DNA from: Comamonadaceae bacterium
Lineage (GTDB): Bacteria > Pseudomonadota > Gammaproteobacteria > Burkholderiales > Burkholderiaceae_C
Reading direction: 5' to 3'
Assembly (NCBI GenBank): GCA_947447975.1
Contig: CANFLU010000001.1
Coordinates: forward strand, 62,001 to 126,000
DNA length: 64,000 nt
Part shown: in pieces, positions 63,904 through 64,000 of the stretch
Layout of the letters: each line of letters opens with the position of its first letter
How positions within the stretch are numbered: the first letter of the stretch is position 1
Position numbers and translations under genes: made by a program
The notes under the pieces: model-generated
Database searches by the model: none
Seen by the model: the letters and a program-made list of their open reading frames with translations, nothing else
Told to the model about the DNA's origin: nothing

Positions 63904-64000
63904 TTATGACAATCCGGCGCCATCCAGATACTGCGCCAAAAAGTCCAGATCCTTTTCGCGAACACCCAGACTTTTAAAGTTTGCGTGCCATTGGGCTGTT
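63904..64000 (-). CDS. 3' end of an unidentified gene (cut by window edge)
   Basis: On the minus strand a frame is open from the window edge to TAA 63904-63906, encoding about 31 residues ending NFKSLGVREKDLDFLAQYLD then GAGLS. The other two minus frames have stops early or lack sense. The composition looks coding. The start lies outside the window; the family is not recognised. It is on the same strand as the XRE pair and upstream of its operator. Confidence 0.45.
   Translation of the reverse strand, partial: TAQWHANFKSLGVREKDLDFLAQYLDGAGLS

Noticed and set aside
1-64000. tRNA genes, rRNA genes, CRISPR arrays, insertion sequences or prophage
   Set aside because: None was recognised by reading. 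A tRNAscan or repeat search was not possible, so a small tRNA gene cannot be fully excluded.

Overview
The window looks like chromosome of a betaproteobacterium of the order Burkholderiales, most probably Comamonadaceae-like (Rhodoferax/Polaromonas type). This rests on the high-GC coding style, the recognisable family-level gene order (corC-lnt-glyQ-glyS-gmhB-plsC; dapF-DUF484-xerC), a MerR-type LiuR leucine regulator and GTP-dependent PEP carboxykinase. No phage, IS element, CRISPR array, rRNA or tRNA was recognised. One structural RNA, RNase P RNA (rnpB), is present. The genus is inference; no database search was possible.

Layout. 1-5450: a partial D-amino-acid dehydrogenase, then a LysR regulator divergent from an omega-amino-acid aminotransferase and CoA-acylating semialdehyde dehydrogenase MmsA, which fits beta-alanine/omega-amino acid catabolism. 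5450-8600: an HTH regulator, a membrane protein and the ABC-F ATPase Uup. 8600-17870 (minus strand): a near-continuous ten-gene run headed by liuR: liuR, thioesterase, ivd, can, aceK, thiolase, acyl-CoA dehydrogenase, rhodanese, YchJ protein and a CoA-transferase. A 24-bp perfect palindrome lies between liuR and a divergent metallo-beta-lactamase gene. 18970-27870 (minus): YgjP protease, plsC, gmhB, glyS, glyQ, lnt, corC and a GNAT gene. 27950-33680: a VapBC toxin-antitoxin pair, a Nudix gene, cysK, rnpB, and a threonine-degradation pair (SDR-type threonine dehydrogenase and kbl) divergent from an XRE-cupin regulator. 33690-46440: a degenerate pseudouridine synthase, an MBL hydrolase, dapF-DUF484-xerC, a 790-bp non-coding region with DnaA boxes, then priA, an AEC permease, rep and recQ. 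46550-51900: small proteins, a periplasmic glutathione peroxidase, pckG with a structured leader, and a SulP transporter. 51900-56830: a TauABC-like importer followed by an agmatinase-family ureohydrolase, then RidA and VOC proteins. An NtrC-type site and a sigma-54-type promoter precede it. 56840-62980: TPR protein, histidine phosphatase, and a MocR regulator divergent from a SnoaL/FAD-oxidoreductase/homocysteine methyltransferase/thioesterase set. 63060-64000: an XRE regulator and membrane protein pair with a 34-nt palindromic operator, and the 3' end of one more gene.

How the genes work together. Much of the window concerns carbon and nitrogen salvage: omega-amino acids, leucine (acetyl-CoA and acetoacetate, with AceK gating isocitrate between the TCA cycle and glyoxylate shunt and PckG providing gluconeogenesis), threonine, and guanidino or polyamine-type compounds. 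The rest is core housekeeping: replication restart and recombination, lipoprotein and phospholipid synthesis, glycyl-tRNA synthesis, and lysine/peptidoglycan precursors.

Most notable observations: (i) the putatively nitrogen-regulated importer-ureohydrolase operon; (ii) a degenerate two-copy repeat with a 400-bp period carrying DnaA boxes at matching positions between xerC and priA; (iii) the two-hairpin leader of pckG; (iv) an intrinsic terminator whose T-run ends 4 nt before the ridA start codon; (v) a pseudouridine synthase homologue that has lost its catalytic motifs.
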